A stretch of DNA of 64,000 nt, from contig NAJO01000024.1 in assembly GCA_002077065.1 (NCBI GenBank), positions 496,001-560,000 of the forward strand, written 5' to 3'. The translations under genes were made by a program, and so were the position numbers. The first letter of the stretch is position 1; each line of letters starts with the position of its first letter. Under the pieces are notes generated by a model. It was not told the DNA's origin. It ran no database searches and saw only the letters and a program-made list of their open reading frames with translations. Shown one piece after another: positions 9,909 through 19,542 of the stretch. The stretch is from Cryoendolithus antarcticus. Taxonomy: Eukaryota > Ascomycota > Dothideomycetes > Cladosporiales > Cladosporiaceae.

Positions 9909-11726
9909 ATGCTTCCCTACATCGATGTCCGTGAGTATGAGCCGAGATATTGACGTTTAGTACAGACCAGATCACTGACGAGATCGCAGCCTTCGCCTAT
10001 GCCGCGAACGCTCTTGGGGCCTCCACGGACGAGCTCAAACTCATCTTCAGTTTTCTGTTATCGTACCCTCTGGCGGCCCTACTGAAGCGACTACCTGACA
10101 ACAATCCCAAGCTCAAGAACTGCTTCATCATCGGCGTCTCCGTCCTTTACCTCGTTGGCCTCTTTGATCTTTGGGCCGGTCTGGCTCTGCTCGTGACCGA
10201 TGCCTTAGCAGCATACCTCATCGCGGCCTACGTGGAAGGACCGTACATGCCATGGATCGGCTTCGTTGTGCTCATGGGCCACATGAGCGTCTCACACATC
10301 GAGCGAGCTCGCGCCGCAAGTCCGTCTTCTGTCGATATCACTGGAGCGCAGATGGTCATGGTCATGAAGCTCACGGCTTTCTGCTGGAACGTATGGGACG
10401 GAAAGCAAGATCAGGCAGGGTTGACCGACTATCAGCGTGACCGTGCGCTGAAGGAGTTGCCTTCGCCACTTGACTTCGCGGCCTACGTTGCATTCTTCCC
10501 GAGTCTGATGGCTGGACCGGCGTTCGACTTCGCGGACTACAAGCGCTGGCTAGAGACGAGCATGTTCGACATGCCGGCCGGTAGTGACCCAGCTAAAGCA
10601 CCGCCAACTCGCAAGAAGCGGAGGATTCCTCGCAGCGGCACCCCGGCCATGATCAATCTGGCGACGGGAGTAGCATGGATCCTAGCTTTCCTGCAGTTCG
10701 ACAAGTACTTCAACCCAGCATTCGTGCTGGCTGACAAGTTCTGGAGTTACAAGCTCGTCACGCGCATCTTCTACATCTACATGATGAATCTCGTCATGCG
10801 TATGAAGTACTACGGAGTGTGGACGATGACTGAAGGCGCCTGCATCATGGCTGGAATCGGCTACAAAGGCGTGGATCCGAAGACTGGGAAGGCGAGTTGG
10901 GACCGGCTCACCAATATCAAGCCATTGGGCGTCGAGCTTGCGCAGAACAGCCATGCTTACTTGGGCAACTGGAACATAAATACAAACAACTGGCTGCGGA
11001 ACTACATGTACCTGCGTGTGACTCCGAAGGGTAAGAAGCCAGGTTTTAGAGCAACCTTGGCCACGTTCTTCACCAGTGCGTTTTGGCACGGCTTTTACTC
11101 GGGATACTACCTGTCATTTCTACTTGCAGCATTCGTGCAGAACACTTCGAAAAGTGAGTTCAAATCAATGATCCTGACATTGACAGGAGTACTAACAAAT
11201 CTTGCCAGACGCCCGCCGTCTGCTACGCCCTTTCTTCATGACGCCAGACGGTACGCAAGCTCTGCCTCGAAAGCGCTACTACGACATCTTTTCCTGGGTC
11301 TTGACCCAAGCCACCTTCTCGTTCGTGACAACTCCCTTTATCCTGCTAACCATGTCCTCTTCTCTTCGAGCCTGGTCATCAGTCTACTTCTACCCCATCA
11401 TCGGCGTCACACTAGCAGGAGCCTTCACCGCATCCCCAGGCAAGAAGTGGATACAGTCCAAGATCAAAGCACGAAGTACCAGGCCAGGAATGCAAAGAGT
11501 GGAAAGCATGGATCACCTGGCAGGCGCAACACTGGGTGTGCCCAGCGATCCGGGCAAGGAATTCGACGAGATGGTCGACGAGATCGTGGTGGAGGTCAAG
11601 AAGCGGAGGGGCAGTAAGGGTGTTCCTGACGTTGCGGAGTTGCGGCAGCAGGTCAAGGAGAATCTGTTCACGAAGGCGAAGAGTGAGGGCGGACTGGAGG
11701 GCATTGGGATTGCGAAGACGCAATAA
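9909..11726 (+). CDS. ALE1: MBOAT lysophospholipid acyltransferase
   Basis: Three exons, 9909-9930, 9990-11153 and 11209-11726, give 567 aa. The first encodes only MLPYIDV plus one base. The intron after it (59 nt, CTGAC branch, GCAG end) joins it to PFAYAANALGASTDELKLI, the usual ALE1/LPCAT opening. The MBOAT marks are present: WNINTNNWLRNY with the conserved Asn, and TSAFWHGFYSGYYLSF with the active-site His. Many hydrophobic segments indicate an ER polytopic enzyme. It re-acylates lysophospholipids with acyl-CoA in the Lands cycle and can also acylate lysophosphatidic acid. The C-terminal ~120 residues after the last membrane segment are charged and probably cytosolic. The gene converges on the next gene with 73 bp between stops. 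Confidence 0.92.
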
Positions 11727-11799
11727 TGTAGAGAGGGGGGGAATGCGTCAAGTTATATCTATCAACATGAGCTTGTTACATGATGACATCGGCCCCCGC

Positions 11800-13881
11800 T
11801 CAAAAGTCTTCGTCTCCAAAATACTTCGGCTCAATGCACGCACGCGGCACGCTGTCTTCGTTTCCATTTTTGTCGTCTTTCGGCGCCGGCACGTGCAACC
11901 CAGCCTTCGACTCGACGTTGATCACCACTCGCGTCGGCTCCTCAGCCGGCCACTCATTCACCGCGGCATTAGCATCGCAATGCACATCGGGTCCAGTCTC
12001 CTTGAGCTCTGCGATCCTGGAGGTAAACCCAACAGCAGCCTCGCTATCTTCTGGACCGCTGCAATGCCGCGCCACAAACTTCGCAACTTTTACTTCCAGC
12101 GCTACAACATGCTTCATGAGCCCCTGGAACCACTCCTCTTCGTCCGCAATCGTTTGCCAGCTCGCGCAATCTCGCGACCAACAGCCATATTCACACGTTT
12201 CCTTCAACGCAGCCGCAAGATCACTGAAGTCTGTTGTTCCTCGTATCAGAGGTACTCTCTGCAGCAGCCCCATTTGCCTCTCTAGCTCCTCAGTACGCCT
12301 CGAGAAGTTGCAAGTCTGGTAAAGACGTAGCATCCGCAATTCACGACATCCTTGGCAGATGCAGCTGTTCAGATCGTGAGGATCTGGGTTTGCAATTTGC
12401 AGCATTTCTTGGCCCAGACGCTGGGAGGCGACAGAGCCCGTCTCGCTGTCGGTTGTAAATTGGCCATTAGGTCTCTGTACTCCTTGCATAATCTCGCGGC
12501 CGCCAACGCTATCCGGTTCACTGTCAAGGGTAAAGCGACCTGTCGGCTGGCGAGTCAGCTGCGTACCAGCTGCAGGTGCTAAGCTGACGAACGTGCGGCC
12601 GGCAGTAGAAGTGGAATCTTGTCTAGGAGGGATCGTGACGGATGCAGGAATGCCGCGCTGCATTTGGAGTCGCCGGGCAAGTGCGTTACACTGCAAGATC
12701 GCCAATGGAACATCATCGTCTCCTGACTTTGCGGAGGCGTTCGTGCTGTCTTCCCGATCACACTCGACATCACTTTCGCCTGCTTCCACGATGGTGCCGA
12801 CAGAAGGCGGCTGCGAGGCAGTCCTGCGAGGGAAGGGCCGGCAAACTGACGGAGGATACTGCAGGCGATAGCGCTGTCGTGACGGGAGAGGTTGGGCGTT
12901 ACTCGTGCAGGCTGGGCCCTTGCCTCTGCCCTCGTACGACTGATCCTGCGTGCCGCCCAATTCTGACAAGCGCGCCGGAGCGTAGACGTGACCTAGGGCA
13001 GGACGACTGTTCCAAGCAACGTTGAGCGGCGGCGCGCGGCTAGGTCTGGGAGGGGAGTTTGGTTGTGAGGCAGTTTGACGTGACGGAACCTCAGGCTTCG
13101 CAATCACAGCCGCCTTCTGTGATGTCTCTACGTCCAGACTTTTCGCACCCTGACCGAATATCTTTCTGCTGAAGTTCTTAAACGAGTTCAGAGTTCTCTT
13201 ACGTCTGCTAGTAGATGCTATCGAAGGAGGCGCAGATGAGACCAGCGCCACTGGCACAGCAATTGTTCTCGCGGGAATTGTATGCACCATACCGCGCTTC
13301 GATACACTGCGAGGGTCTACAACGGCTCGTTGACGTCCCAGCTGCGGCGCATCTACCCACTCACTAGTCGAGAACCTAGGCCGTTGCGCGACAGCGTTAA
13401 GAGGCTGAGGGAAGTTTGTGACCGTGCGCTTCCAGCCTCCCTTGCCCAAACCCGCATCTTGCGGCGGTGGTGGCCGTCTGTCCACCTGTCTATGTTGATC
13501 CTGTATGTCACTGTAGGTTCTGGGAGCCTCGAAAACTCGGGGATCTGGCGCGCTCGAGATGCGGCGATGAGCCTCAACCAAGCGTCGTTGCCGTGGATGC
13601 ATGTGCTGTTCACTCCAACTCCTAGTCCTTCGAAGCGCGTCGGATCTCGTGGCGCCCTGTCGCGGATTCAAGAACTCTGGTGGAGCCTGTACGAGATTAT
13701 AGGGAAGGGAATCGAGGCGACGATAGTGTGGCACAGTGGTCACCGCTCTAGTCGTGACATAGACTGTGACAGGACGTACAGTCTCCTCATCGTTCCAGTT
13801 TCGAGGTGTGGCATTGGCGTGCTGCGCTATGGGATCCCTCGAAGGAATTCTCCGGGGTTGACCATCGATAGGGTACGACAT
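11800..13881 (-). CDS. Large disordered hypothetical protein with a short Cys-containing C-terminal region
   Basis: Single exon, 693 aa. I do not recognise a family. The first ~500 residues are rich in Arg, Pro, Ser and Thr without regular secondary structure, including an LSELGGTQDQSYEGRGKG patch. One basic segment, RKRTLNSFKNFSRKIFGQ, could bind membrane or nucleic acid. The last ~200 residues look more ordered: a CICQGC pair, then RMLRLYQTCNFSRRTEELERQ and a helical LEVKVAKFVARHC stretch, with several Cys and Trp. The frame is too long to be chance, and its bias contrasts with the opposite strand. It is probably a lineage-restricted fungal protein. No signal peptide or membrane segment is visible. 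Confidence 0.7.
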   Translation of the reverse strand: MSYPIDGQPRRIPSRDPIAQHANATPRNWNDEETVRPVTVYVTTRAVTTVPHYRRLDSLPYNLVQAPPEFLNPRQGATRSDALRRTRSWSEQHMHPRQRRLVEAHRRISSAPDPRVFEAPRTYSDIQDQHRQVDRRPPPPQDAGLGKGGWKRTVTNFPQPLNAVAQRPRFSTSEWVDAPQLGRQRAVVDPRSVSKRGMVHTIPARTIAVPVALVSSAPPSIASTSRRKRTLNSFKNFSRKIFGQGAKSLDVETSQKAAVIAKPEVPSRQTASQPNSPPRPSRAPPLNVAWNSRPALGHVYAPARLSELGGTQDQSYEGRGKGPACTSNAQPLPSRQRYRLQYPPSVCRPFPRRTASQPPSVGTIVEAGESDVECDREDSTNASAKSGDDDVPLAILQCNALARRLQMQRGIPASVTIPPRQDSTSTAGRTFVSLAPAAGTQLTRQPTGRFTLDSEPDSVGGREIMQGVQRPNGQFTTDSETGSVASQRLGQEMLQIANPDPHDLNSCICQGCRELRMLRLYQTCNFSRRTEELERQMGLLQRVPLIRGTTDFSDLAAALKETCEYGCWSRDCASWQTIADEEEWFQGLMKHVVALEVKVAKFVARHCSGPEDSEAAVGFTSRIAELKETGPDVHCDANAAVNEWPAEEPTRVVINVESKAGLHVPAPKDDKNGNEDSVPRACIEPKYFGDEDF

Positions 13882-15221
13882 CTTGCTTGATCTCGCAAGG
13901 CGCGGTACAGAGATACGGACTTCGATCCGGTAGGCGAGAGATGTGAGTAGAGACGGGAGGGATCGGTAAAAGTAAACGCAGACACGAAATAGGAGAAGAG
14001 AGATTGTGTGAAAGAAACATTACCTGGCCCCACAGGCGTAGCCCGATCACCAGCCTGTTGGGATAGTCACATCTACGGCATGACCTTTACCACGTCCCTG
14101 AGGCGTTAGCATGGTGACCTTGAATTGATCTCCGTGAGCCAGAGAGCGTGGAGTTTCGCGGCACCGTTATCATTTGTCGTATGTGATCAGTCTCCTCGCT
14201 ACGATTGATCTGCTGGACGACTCAAGTGCCTAGTGCACTTGTCATACATCGTGGTAGCTAGGTTCTAATTCGTGGTGAGCGAAGTGTAGATGCCAGTGTT
14301 GCGAACAAGTAACTCATTTGTTGTTGGGATCCCATCCAGATGGTCAGCCCTTGCCCTTGACTCAAAGTGACCTCTCGATAAATCAGGAAAGCGCGAAGTC
14401 TTCCCTCCGAGAAAAGATCTCCAAAAGATTATCGAGTCTCGGGTATGGCTTGATCGCCATGGACCAATGAACGCGTGAGGAAGAAGCGTGACCACACCGT
14501 TCCTTGGTAGCTTGATATAACTTCATGGCGATGCGGTCGGGAAAAGATTCCAGAGCAGTCCATGAAGGCAGGCAGTTAGACCTCCACTTCGTGGAAAGTC
14601 TAGAGTACGGTTTGAGCTCCTGGTATTTTGCTCGCGGCAGGGGAATGACCATCAGCGTGTACCGGAGAACCCAAGGCTGAAGGCGAGGCCCGTCAAAAGT
14701 TTGCTGTCCTTCGCAGGAATGATATGATGGATGAAATGATGCACTCACTGCTACAGGTGCGAGCTCTTGTACCATAAGAGCTTTTGGACGTCCGAAGAAG
14801 CGGAAGTACATGTAGGACAGTGCAGAAGCGAGCGCACCGGCCTGGTGAAAAGTGCTACCATTGCGCACGTTGTTGGCGGTGCATAGAGCTTCGGACAGTG
14901 AATCCACATCAGGCTGGTAATACCCGCGGCATATACTGCCACCAGGAGCGTATGCGAGCGAGGAAGTTGGTAGTAGTCTAAGGACACGTGAGGTTAACGT
15001 GTTCGCAGTGAAGTCAATAGGCCAAGCACCTCGGAAGAACCAGGGTCCACTCCATCCCACGACGTCGCCTTCTGGAAGCCTTCAAAATGCGACGTTGGCC
15101 CACCCTTGTTCGGCCATATTCCACCTACTACATACTAAATACAATCCCCCGTCGCTGCACCGCATCTTGATCGCATACATACCCAGATCACTCCGAGATC
15201 AAGCTCGACACTACCGCCACC
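13882..15221. other. 1.3-kb region between divergent genes
   Basis: Lies between the start of the disordered protein and the start of PHO88. Apart from the doubtful 225-codon minus-strand frame listed separately, no gene, RNA or repeat was recognised. The last ~160 bp should be the PHO88 promoter and leader. Confidence 0.45.
14383..15060 (-). CDS. Doubtful orphan ORF, 225 codons
   Basis: An ATG-started frame of 225 codons in otherwise gene-free DNA. No family is recognised. The composition is mixed, with scattered Trp, Cys and Pro and no clear domain, signal peptide or repeat. By a rough count of stop frequency, a frame this long would be uncommon by chance in non-coding DNA of this composition, so it is listed, but it could be spurious. 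There are no obvious splice extensions. It needs expression data. Confidence 0.25.
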   Translation of the reverse strand: MGWSGPWFFRGAWPIDFTANTLTSRVLRLLPTSSLAYAPGGSICRGYYQPDVDSLSEALCTANNVRNGSTFHQAGALASALSYMYFRFFGRPKALMVQELAPVAVSASFHPSYHSCEGQQTFDGPRLQPWVLRYTLMVIPLPRAKYQELKPYSRLSTKWRSNCLPSWTALESFPDRIAMKLYQATKERCGHASSSRVHWSMAIKPYPRLDNLLEIFSRREDFALS

Positions 15222-15915
15222 ATGAATCCTCAAATGTGAGCATCCCAGGCCACCCTGTCAATAGGGAGCATGAACTGACAAGAGTGCCAGCACCAACCTC
15301 GTGATCATCCTGGTCATGATGCAGGCCAGCAAGAAGGTCCCCTTCGATGACCCGAACGTACTCAACGGCGTGCGTGCCCTCTACGTCGTCAGCAACTTGA
15401 TCATCGCCGGGATCTACTTTTACGTCAAGATGCAGATTGACAAGAAGAAGGGTGCGTGAAGTCCGACATTTACAAGAGAGGGGCGGGGCACTAACACTTC
15501 AACTTCCACAGACCGTACAGTCCTCAAATACGTCGAGCCCGCGCCCATGGGCTCAACCGAAGAAGCCAAAGCCGTCACCACGACAGTCAACGCCTACGAT
15601 TCGGAGCAGCTCCGCGGCCTCTTCAAGTCCCAGCTCATGGGCGTGGGCATGATGGCCGTCATGCACGTCTACTTCAAGTACACGAACCCACTCCTGATCC
15701 AGTCGATCATCCCGCTCAAGGGCGCTTTCGAGGGCAACCTGGTCAAGGTGCATTTGTTTGGCACGCCTGCTGCGGGCGAGCTCAAGAGGCCTTGGAAGGC
15801 TGCTGCGGGCTTTGCGGGGATGATGCAGGGTGCTGGCGCGGGGGAAATCAAGACGGACAAGAAGAGCATTGAGGCTGCGGAAAAGGCTGGTAGGGGTGGG
15901 GTGAAGGACGAGTAG
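15222..15915 (+). CDS. PHO88: Pho88/Snd3 ER membrane protein
   Basis: Three exons, 15222-15235, 15291-15451 and 15512-15915, with introns of 55 and 60 nt, give 192 aa. The first exon codes only MNPQ and two bases of Ile; joined, the start reads MNPQITNLVIILVMMQASKK, the hallmark Pho88 N-terminus. A second hydrophobic stretch, ALYVVSNLIIAGIYFYV, follows, then KDRTVLKYVEPAPMG across the second junction and FKSQLMGVGMMAVMHVYFKYTNPLLIQSI. Pho88 was named for phosphate uptake but is now known as Snd3, part of the SRP-independent ER-targeting pathway. The tail is charged. Length matches the family (~185-200 aa). Convergent with RAD14, 125 bp between stops. Confidence 0.93.
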
Positions 15916-16040
15916 CTGGGTTGGTGCAATTAGGAGATGAGGATGCGTGGATATAGATGAGAAAGTGCGTGTACAAAGTCTTGGACTTCGTCTCAGCTTG
16001 ATGCGTGCGCTACGTTGGGTGTCATTGGGGTATATCCGAT

Positions 16041-17156
16041 TCAGAACTCCAGCTCCTCGACCTCCATTCCACATTCCTCACACCTCTTCCTACTCATGCC
16101 CGTCTCTGGATCTTCTATGCTTCTTCCCCACTCGTGCTCGTGTCGACCATGCCCAATCACATCTCCGAACTCTCCGCCACCACCAGCCCTCCCACGCTTA
16201 TACGCTTCCACTCTCGTTCTCTTCTTCAGCTCATTGAGCTTACTCTTAAACTTCTTGTCCTTCCTATCTTTTGCCTCCTGCTTTCTCCGCTCGAACTCCA
16301 CATCCAGCGCCTCAGCACTCCCCCACTTTCTCTCACTGAAGGCGTACTCTTCGACCTGATACCTCACGAACAGCATCATGTTATGCCAATGACTTTTGTG
16401 AGGATTAGGCTTCTCCATTCGTGGCAGAAGATCCTCATCTTTCAGCTCCGGGTCCGTGAGAAGGTAGTCTTCTCTCGCTTCGCTCTTGGTGAGCAGACTG
16501 TACTTCTCTGCCATCTTCTCCTTGCAAGTTACGCAGACTTGACACTTCAAAAACTCATCGTACTGCCAGTCGAGCTCCAGACTTCCGCATTCTCGGCACT
16601 GCTTCTTCTCGCCCGCGTCCAATATTGACAGTCCTGGCTCGTATGGACCAGCTCGTGCATCTCGTAACCGTCTGCGGAGCTGCTGATGCTCCCACTCCTT
16701 CAAGCTCATGCCCTCAGGCTTCCCTGCCTCGCCGTCTGGTCCCGCAGGCGCATGAAGAGCTCGATTTCCAGGGTCATCTTCAGCCGTCATGAACCCGCCT
16801 TTCGTGTCGGTCATCTTGCTGAAGTCATACTCGACGAACTTCTGGAACTTGCGCGCCGCGCGGATGCCAGTATCGGCAGCTGCAGACATGCCATTGTTGC
16901 TATTTGGGCCTGGTGTAGCGCGGGCATCCCGAGATGTTGGAGGAACGACTGCTGAAGAAGGGTGGGGTCGTTTTTGACCGGCGAGAGGGACTGGATAGGC
17001 GCCTGTGGGCTTAGATGGTGGGGCTTGTCCGACATTCTGTTGTCGAAGTGCTTTGGCCTTGAGACGGGACTCCTCCATGCGGCGAACCTGCTCTGGAGTG
17101 ATGGGGTTTGGAGGTGCTCGCGTGGGTGGCGTTGATGGTCGATCTGTGGAAACCAT
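16041..17156 (-). CDS. RAD14: DNA repair protein XPA/Rad14
   Basis: Single exon, 371 aa. The zinc finger reads CREC then 17 residues then CVTC, exactly the CX2CX17CX2C spacing of XPA. It is followed by KYSLLTKSEAREDYLLTDPEL and LPRMEKPNPHKSHWHNMMLF, the DNA-binding core of XPA/Rad14. The N-terminal ~130 residues are Pro/Ala-rich and disordered, with an initial EQVRRMEESRLKAKALRQ helix. A second Cys pair at the very C-terminus (RCEECGMEVEELEF), with upstream HEHEW, may form another small metal site, as seen in many filamentous-fungal Rad14 proteins. Role: damage verification and scaffold in nucleotide excision repair. Divergent from AOS1. Confidence 0.95.
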   Translation of the reverse strand: MVSTDRPSTPPTRAPPNPITPEQVRRMEESRLKAKALRQQNVGQAPPSKPTGAYPVPLAGQKRPHPSSAVVPPTSRDARATPGPNSNNGMSAAADTGIRAARKFQKFVEYDFSKMTDTKGGFMTAEDDPGNRALHAPAGPDGEAGKPEGMSLKEWEHQQLRRRLRDARAGPYEPGLSILDAGEKKQCRECGSLELDWQYDEFLKCQVCVTCKEKMAEKYSLLTKSEAREDYLLTDPELKDEDLLPRMEKPNPHKSHWHNMMLFVRYQVEEYAFSERKWGSAEALDVEFERRKQEAKDRKDKKFKSKLNELKKRTRVEAYKRGRAGGGGEFGDVIGHGRHEHEWGRSIEDPETGMSRKRCEECGMEVEELEF

Positions 17157-17557
17157 GCTTGCTAGAGCAGTGTGTGTCGATGCAAGGGTTTAGGGGGGTC
17201 GATTGTAGGGTCCTGAGGTATTCACCCTCCAAGTTTCAGCAGGTTTACTAAACCACAGTGCGATCTCTTGAACATACATGGAAGTCTGTCAGCAGCAGCG
17301 GGACAACGAATATGACGCCACCGGGTCGATTTGGGTTCGAGATAAGGTTCGGGATGATCCGACCGACAGCCCCTGCTGTTCCTGCATCGAGCCAAGTGCG
17401 AGCTTCACTTTCAAAGGTTCGCTTATGCCCATCACTTTGGTTGTTCACCTCGGATCTGATAATGGCATCTTCACTTACTGCATGATTAGCCAGCTACACT
17501 TCAAATTCTATGACAACATTGAATACTACTTTTCGCTTCTTTCACAGTCATCTTCAG
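17157..17557. promoter_or_regulatory. Divergent intergenic region, RAD14 / AOS1
   Basis: 400 bp between the two starts, presumably a shared promoter region. No TATA box is obvious. The AOS1 frame is open upstream to an ATG at 17510, so part of this region could be translated. Confidence 0.4.
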
Positions 17558-18787
17558 ATGTCGAACGGCAACATCACTACAACAAACGGTGATATGGCCT
17601 CAGATACTCAGGCGAACGGACTGAGCGCCGACGACTTTGCGCTGTATGACAGGCAGATCCGTCTCTGGGGCGCGAAGGCACAAGAGCAGATCCGCAACGC
17701 CAATGTCTTGCTCGTGTCGCTTCGTGCGCTCGGTACGGAGATCGCAAAGAATCTCACACTCGCTGGCATTCGCTCACTCACTATCATTGACGACGAGCCA
17801 GTCGTGGAGGAGGATCTCGGAGCTTGCTACTTCTTGCGCGACGCAGACGTTGGCAAGCCTCGAGCCGAAGCCGCAATGCCCCGGATCCAGGATCTGAATC
17901 CTCGAGTGACTGTCGCATCTGGAGGCGGCCTCGCTGAGCTCATGACGAAGGACCAGAACTACTACGCTGCGTACTCGGTGATCGTGGCATGCGATCACGA
18001 TTTCACCACTCTCAACGTGATCAACACTGGCGCTCGAGTTGCACAAAAACCGTTCTACGCTGCATCATCGTACGGCATGTACGGTTTCGTCTTCGCGGAT
18101 CTGGTCTCGCATGAGTACGTGATCGAGCGCGAGCAATCTAACATGCCTACCACCATCAAAGCCGAAAGTCTTACACGCAGTGTGACGAGCACTTCGTCAA
18201 AGAAGGAGCCTACCGGGAAGACTACCGAGATCGTTCAGAAGCGTGAGATCTACTGTCCACTACTCCTCGCAAACTCCTCGCCCCTACCCAAGGACATCCT
18301 CTCGAATCGTCGCAAACTCAAAGCTGTGCCTGCTCTGCTACCCTGCATCCGCGCTCTCTTTGACTTCCAACGCACCTTCGCGCGCCTGCCAGACCATACG
18401 CCCCAGGACGCCGCGTCGTTCATCTCCCTCGCCAAGAACAAGGCTGGTGAGCTGCAGCTGCCGCCTGATACGTTGACGGGCGACTTCATCAAGTCGTTCA
18501 TGCAAAACATCGGAGCGGAGATCATCACTACAGCGGCGTTCGTGGGTGGGAGGCTGAGCGAGGACGTATTGAACGTGCTTGGGCAGAGGGAGCAGCCCAT
18601 CCAGAACTTTGCGTTATTCGACTTCGAGACGTTGGTCAGCCCGATCTACTGCTTGTACTCACCGCCGCCGGAGCTGGTGATGCCTGCGCTGAACGGTCAT
18701 GTCGGGCTGCTGAACGGATTGGATACCGTTCCAGTCCCTGTTGCGCAGGGTGTTGTGCCTGCTGCGGAAGTGCTCGAGCTGGAATGA
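17558..18787 (+). CDS. AOS1: SUMO-activating enzyme subunit 1 (Aos1)
   Basis: Single exon, 409 aa from 17558; a further in-frame ATG at 17510 would add 16 residues and one at 17594 would remove 12. The E1 adenylation-domain opening YDRQIRLWGAKAQEQIRNAN is followed by a Rossmann segment, NVLLVSLRALGTEIAKNL, and LTIIDDEPVVEEDLGACYF. There is no catalytic Cys domain and the length fits Aos1 rather than Uba1 or Ula1. Aos1 pairs with Uba2 to adenylate SUMO in the nucleus. In this subunit the first loop reads SLRALGTE where most E1 folds have GLGGLG/A, which is normal for the inactive half of the heterodimer. An insert around residues 190-235 rich in Ser/Thr/Lys is typical of fungal Aos1. Confidence 0.92.
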   Translation: MSNGNITTTNGDMASDTQANGLSADDFALYDRQIRLWGAKAQEQIRNANVLLVSLRALGTEIAKNLTLAGIRSLTIIDDEPVVEEDLGACYFLRDADVGKPRAEAAMPRIQDLNPRVTVASGGGLAELMTKDQNYYAAYSVIVACDHDFTTLNVINTGARVAQKPFYAASSYGMYGFVFADLVSHEYVIEREQSNMPTTIKAESLTRSVTSTSSKKEPTGKTTEIVQKREIYCPLLLANSSPLPKDILSNRRKLKAVPALLPCIRALFDFQRTFARLPDHTPQDAASFISLAKNKAGELQLPPDTLTGDFIKSFMQNIGAEIITTAAFVGGRLSEDVLNVLGQREQPIQNFALFDFETLVSPIYCLYSPPPELVMPALNGHVGLLNGLDTVPVPVAQGVVPAAEVLELE

Positions 18788-19542
18788 AGCAAAGTACGCG
18801 TGTCATGCAGTGGCGAGTCAAAGACATTCGACGATCGAAGCAGTACTTCAATGAATGCGACCCATAACTACCTTCATGGCACATCGCACAACACTTGGCG
18901 GACGGGGTAGCAGGGCTTGAGGTCCTTGCATCAGCGCCGAAGATCAAGTGCGCCATCGAGATGCTGAAGGGGCCCACGCGAGGTGCTCTAATCGTACGAG
19001 ACACAAGTCCTGGAGGATTGCGAGGGCGAGCACCTGAACATATGTGAGCTCGTTACCGAGGCTCTGAGGTTACAGTCCAGCAATATGGGCTCGCGCAGTC
19101 AACTGATACCCGAGCCCGGTATTGCAGTCACTAAGCGGTACAATACCAGCTCTCTCCGATAGCATGGGTGTACAGATGTACGCTCTGGTATAGACATTTC
19201 GATCGAGCCTGATCCTCGTTCACGGTGTACGACTGTGAAATGATAACACAACAAGTGCTAAAGCATGATCCCCGTGTCGATTATATGAGCGCCCTGTGAT
19301 TGACGTGGCGTCGCGGGCCGAGCCCATTTCATGCCGAAACCGTCGCCTTGCCCCTCGCTGTCACCTTCTAGACCCCACGTAACGGCATTCTTGCATATTG
19401 TAATATCTCATAGTGTGCTATTCAAGAACAGCGCATTGCTCCACTACAGATGCCTCGCAGTATCTCGCCACTCTCGCGCTAGTTGCGTAGTCGTAGAGCT
19501 CAAGACGCCCGAAACGAAGCCCTCATTCGAGCCGCATTCAAT
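18788..19542. other. Intergenic upstream of the beta-sandwich protein
   Basis: 750 bp. No independent gene is seen. The last part (from 19483) is open and protein-like in the same frame as the ATG at 19543, so the next gene may begin further left than annotated. Confidence 0.4.
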
